DNA of 64,000 nt, from positions 248,001 to 312,000 of the forward strand of contig CALSFV010000067.1 of NCBI GenBank assembly GCA_943737045.1. Direction: 5' to 3'. This DNA comes from Parapristionchus giblindavisi (taxonomy: Eukaryota > Nematoda > Chromadorea > Rhabditida > Diplogasteridae). Shown one piece after another: positions 62,522 through 64,000 of this stretch; position 1 is the first letter of the stretch; each line of letters opens with the position of its first letter. Made by a program: the position numbers and the translations under genes. The notes under the pieces were generated by a model. The model worked only from the letters and a program-made list of their open reading frames with translations. It searched no databases and was not told the origin of the DNA.

Positions 62522-64000
62522 ATATTCCTTTAAAGAGCGACATTTGTTTCGTGATTCCTGTGATTTCCTCTTAATGTCATTTTAAAGGCAATGAAAAAGA
62601 GTTAAGTACCGTTTTGTGAGGTAGGATTAGCATACAATCGGCCTATTCGATGTTTTCTCTAAATGTTTGCTACCTTATTTATATATGAACATGAAAAGAT
62701 TGTACAACTGATAATTGGACAACCATGATAACGATATATGCATATTGTAGTTTCCCTTAATATTTGAAAAGTGAATGATTACTCTTTTGCTAGGTACTTA
62801 TTTATATGGAACTATAGCTCTATAGAGATCACATGTCTTGTTTCAACTACGAACGCTTTCGATGATCTTTGTTACAATTTCAGTTTTTGTACATCTCAAG
62901 TGAAGTTGTATTGCTCATAATAGATTGATAACGTATTAGCATATTAACAGTGTGTGACCTTTGTCTTATTACGGTATTGTCAGTCTGTATAACCCTTGTC
63001 TCGTCCTCTTTCTCTCTCGCTCTTTCTCCCTCTCTCTCCTATTCTAAGATCGTTCCTACTTCTTTTTTTGCGCGTCTCGATCATACTTCGATAATAAAAC
63101 TTTCTCCCTCTTTTGCTCTCGGGGGGATGAAAAGTGAACAGCCTTTCTCTTTCCATTAAGAATTTCTTCCCACGCTTTGGGTGTGCACATTTTCCCCGTT
63201 CTCGAGGTTCTTTTATGGCGTATAATTGTAATATATGAATACATATTATATATACATATATGTGCTGTATGTCTACACATATTTGTGAATGCACGAAATA
63301 TATCGATTCATAGCTGCATTTGGATGTTTAATGCATTGTTCAGAAGTATCTATGAGATGGTATGTGGAAGTTTTTCTTCTTATTTTCTGTTCTTTTAACA
63401 ACTTTTGAGCAGAGTATCTATCTATCTTATACGTGGGTGAAAGTAATAGATTGATTCAAAGACATTTGGAAGTTTAAAAAATGAAGTGGCACTATTTTTA
63501 TTGAGCGTTGGAATGTTATCTTCGATTGATTTGCCAGAGAGAAGAGCAACATTCGATTACTAATCGAGTTCTTTCTCGACTTTTGCTTTCTCTCCCTCTT
63601 CCCTCCCTCTCCCTTTCCTTCTCTCTCCCCAACTGTGTCCATTGCTCAACCTTTACTTTCAGTATAGCGAGAGAGAGAATAAGAGTAAAGGTATGATCTG
63701 AAACTAAGTATCTAACGTGTATTCATTATATTCTATCTATCATAACCGCCTTTATTCTTTCGTATTCTAACTTTTCATTTCCTCTGTTATTTATGTATTT
63801 TTTAAACTTTTATTATCTGTACCAAACATCATCTTTGATCAACGTTCTCTCCACTTATCACGCTATTTCTTCTTTTTCTGTTAACGGGAGAGTAAATCTT
63901 CACTAAAGATCCTTTGACCACATGTATCTTCATAGTTCTCCGATCTCTAATTGACCGATATCATTGAAAAAAATGTATGTGAAATTAATATCCTCTTTGC

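Larger units (their letters stand above)
58062..64000. other. Pyrimidine-rich intergenic region
   Basis: Long runs of CT-rich sequence (for example 58440-58640, 60280-60360, 61800-61930, 63000-63060, 63590-63640) with GA-rich stretches. No exon chain recognised. Contains a possible tRNA relic at 60714-60780, an (AG)n run and an imperfect inverted repeat at 62446-62521. Confidence 0.5.

Noticed and set aside
62980..63294. 104-codon minus-strand ORF near the window end
   Set aside because: Arg/Glu/Lys-rich only because it is antisense to CT-rich sequence.

Overview
The window reads as nuclear DNA of a free-living or clade V-type nematode. The evidence is AT-rich sequence, many short exons split by GT-AG introns, acceptors that look like trans-splice sites just before start codons, an SRAB-type chemoreceptor and a PAN/ZP cuticle-type protein. 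No single ORF carries a whole gene, so every model below was built by hand by joining exons with compatible phases. Species cannot be named.

Layout. 1-7248 (+): 3' part of a PAN + zona pellucida transmembrane protein of the NOAH/NompA/LET-653 type, with repeats packed into two of its introns. 7881-16736 (-): a complete 12-exon, 413-aa rhodopsin-type GPCR, convergent with the ZP gene. Its last intron holds a mariner element with perfect 34-bp ends, and another intron holds a tRNA-related repeat. 16.8-25.4 kb: gene-poor DNA with purine-rich tracts, a hairpin and two foldback elements. 25.4-33.3 kb: a 7.5-kb near-perfect palindrome (two arms of about 3.7 kb, 119-bp spacer) carrying outward-facing small ORFs, with a third partial copy of its outer part beside it. 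33854-35757 (+): a complete secreted 238-aa, 14-cysteine protein with a TATA box and GATA sites. 36700-40609 (+): a PAK-family kinase (CRIB + kinase, 519 aa) with an in-frame TAG inside the kinase domain and DMG instead of DFG. 41072-41917 (-): an unknown 163-aa protein, tail-to-tail with the kinase. 42-52.8 kb: repeat-rich DNA with foldbacks, a CRE-containing palindrome, a broken mariner transposase and a Tc1-like element. 52868-56432 (+): a complete 13-exon, 352-aa SRAB chemoreceptor. 56.4-64 kb: pyrimidine-rich DNA with no gene recognised.

The genes do not form a pathway. The ZP/PAN protein would act in apical extracellular matrix. The GPCR and SRAB are receptors likely to act in neurons. 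The PAK would act downstream of Rac/Cdc42. The secreted protein may be an intestinal product. The most unusual structure is the 7.5-kb palindrome, which may be a large foldback element, a recent inverted duplication or an assembly artefact.
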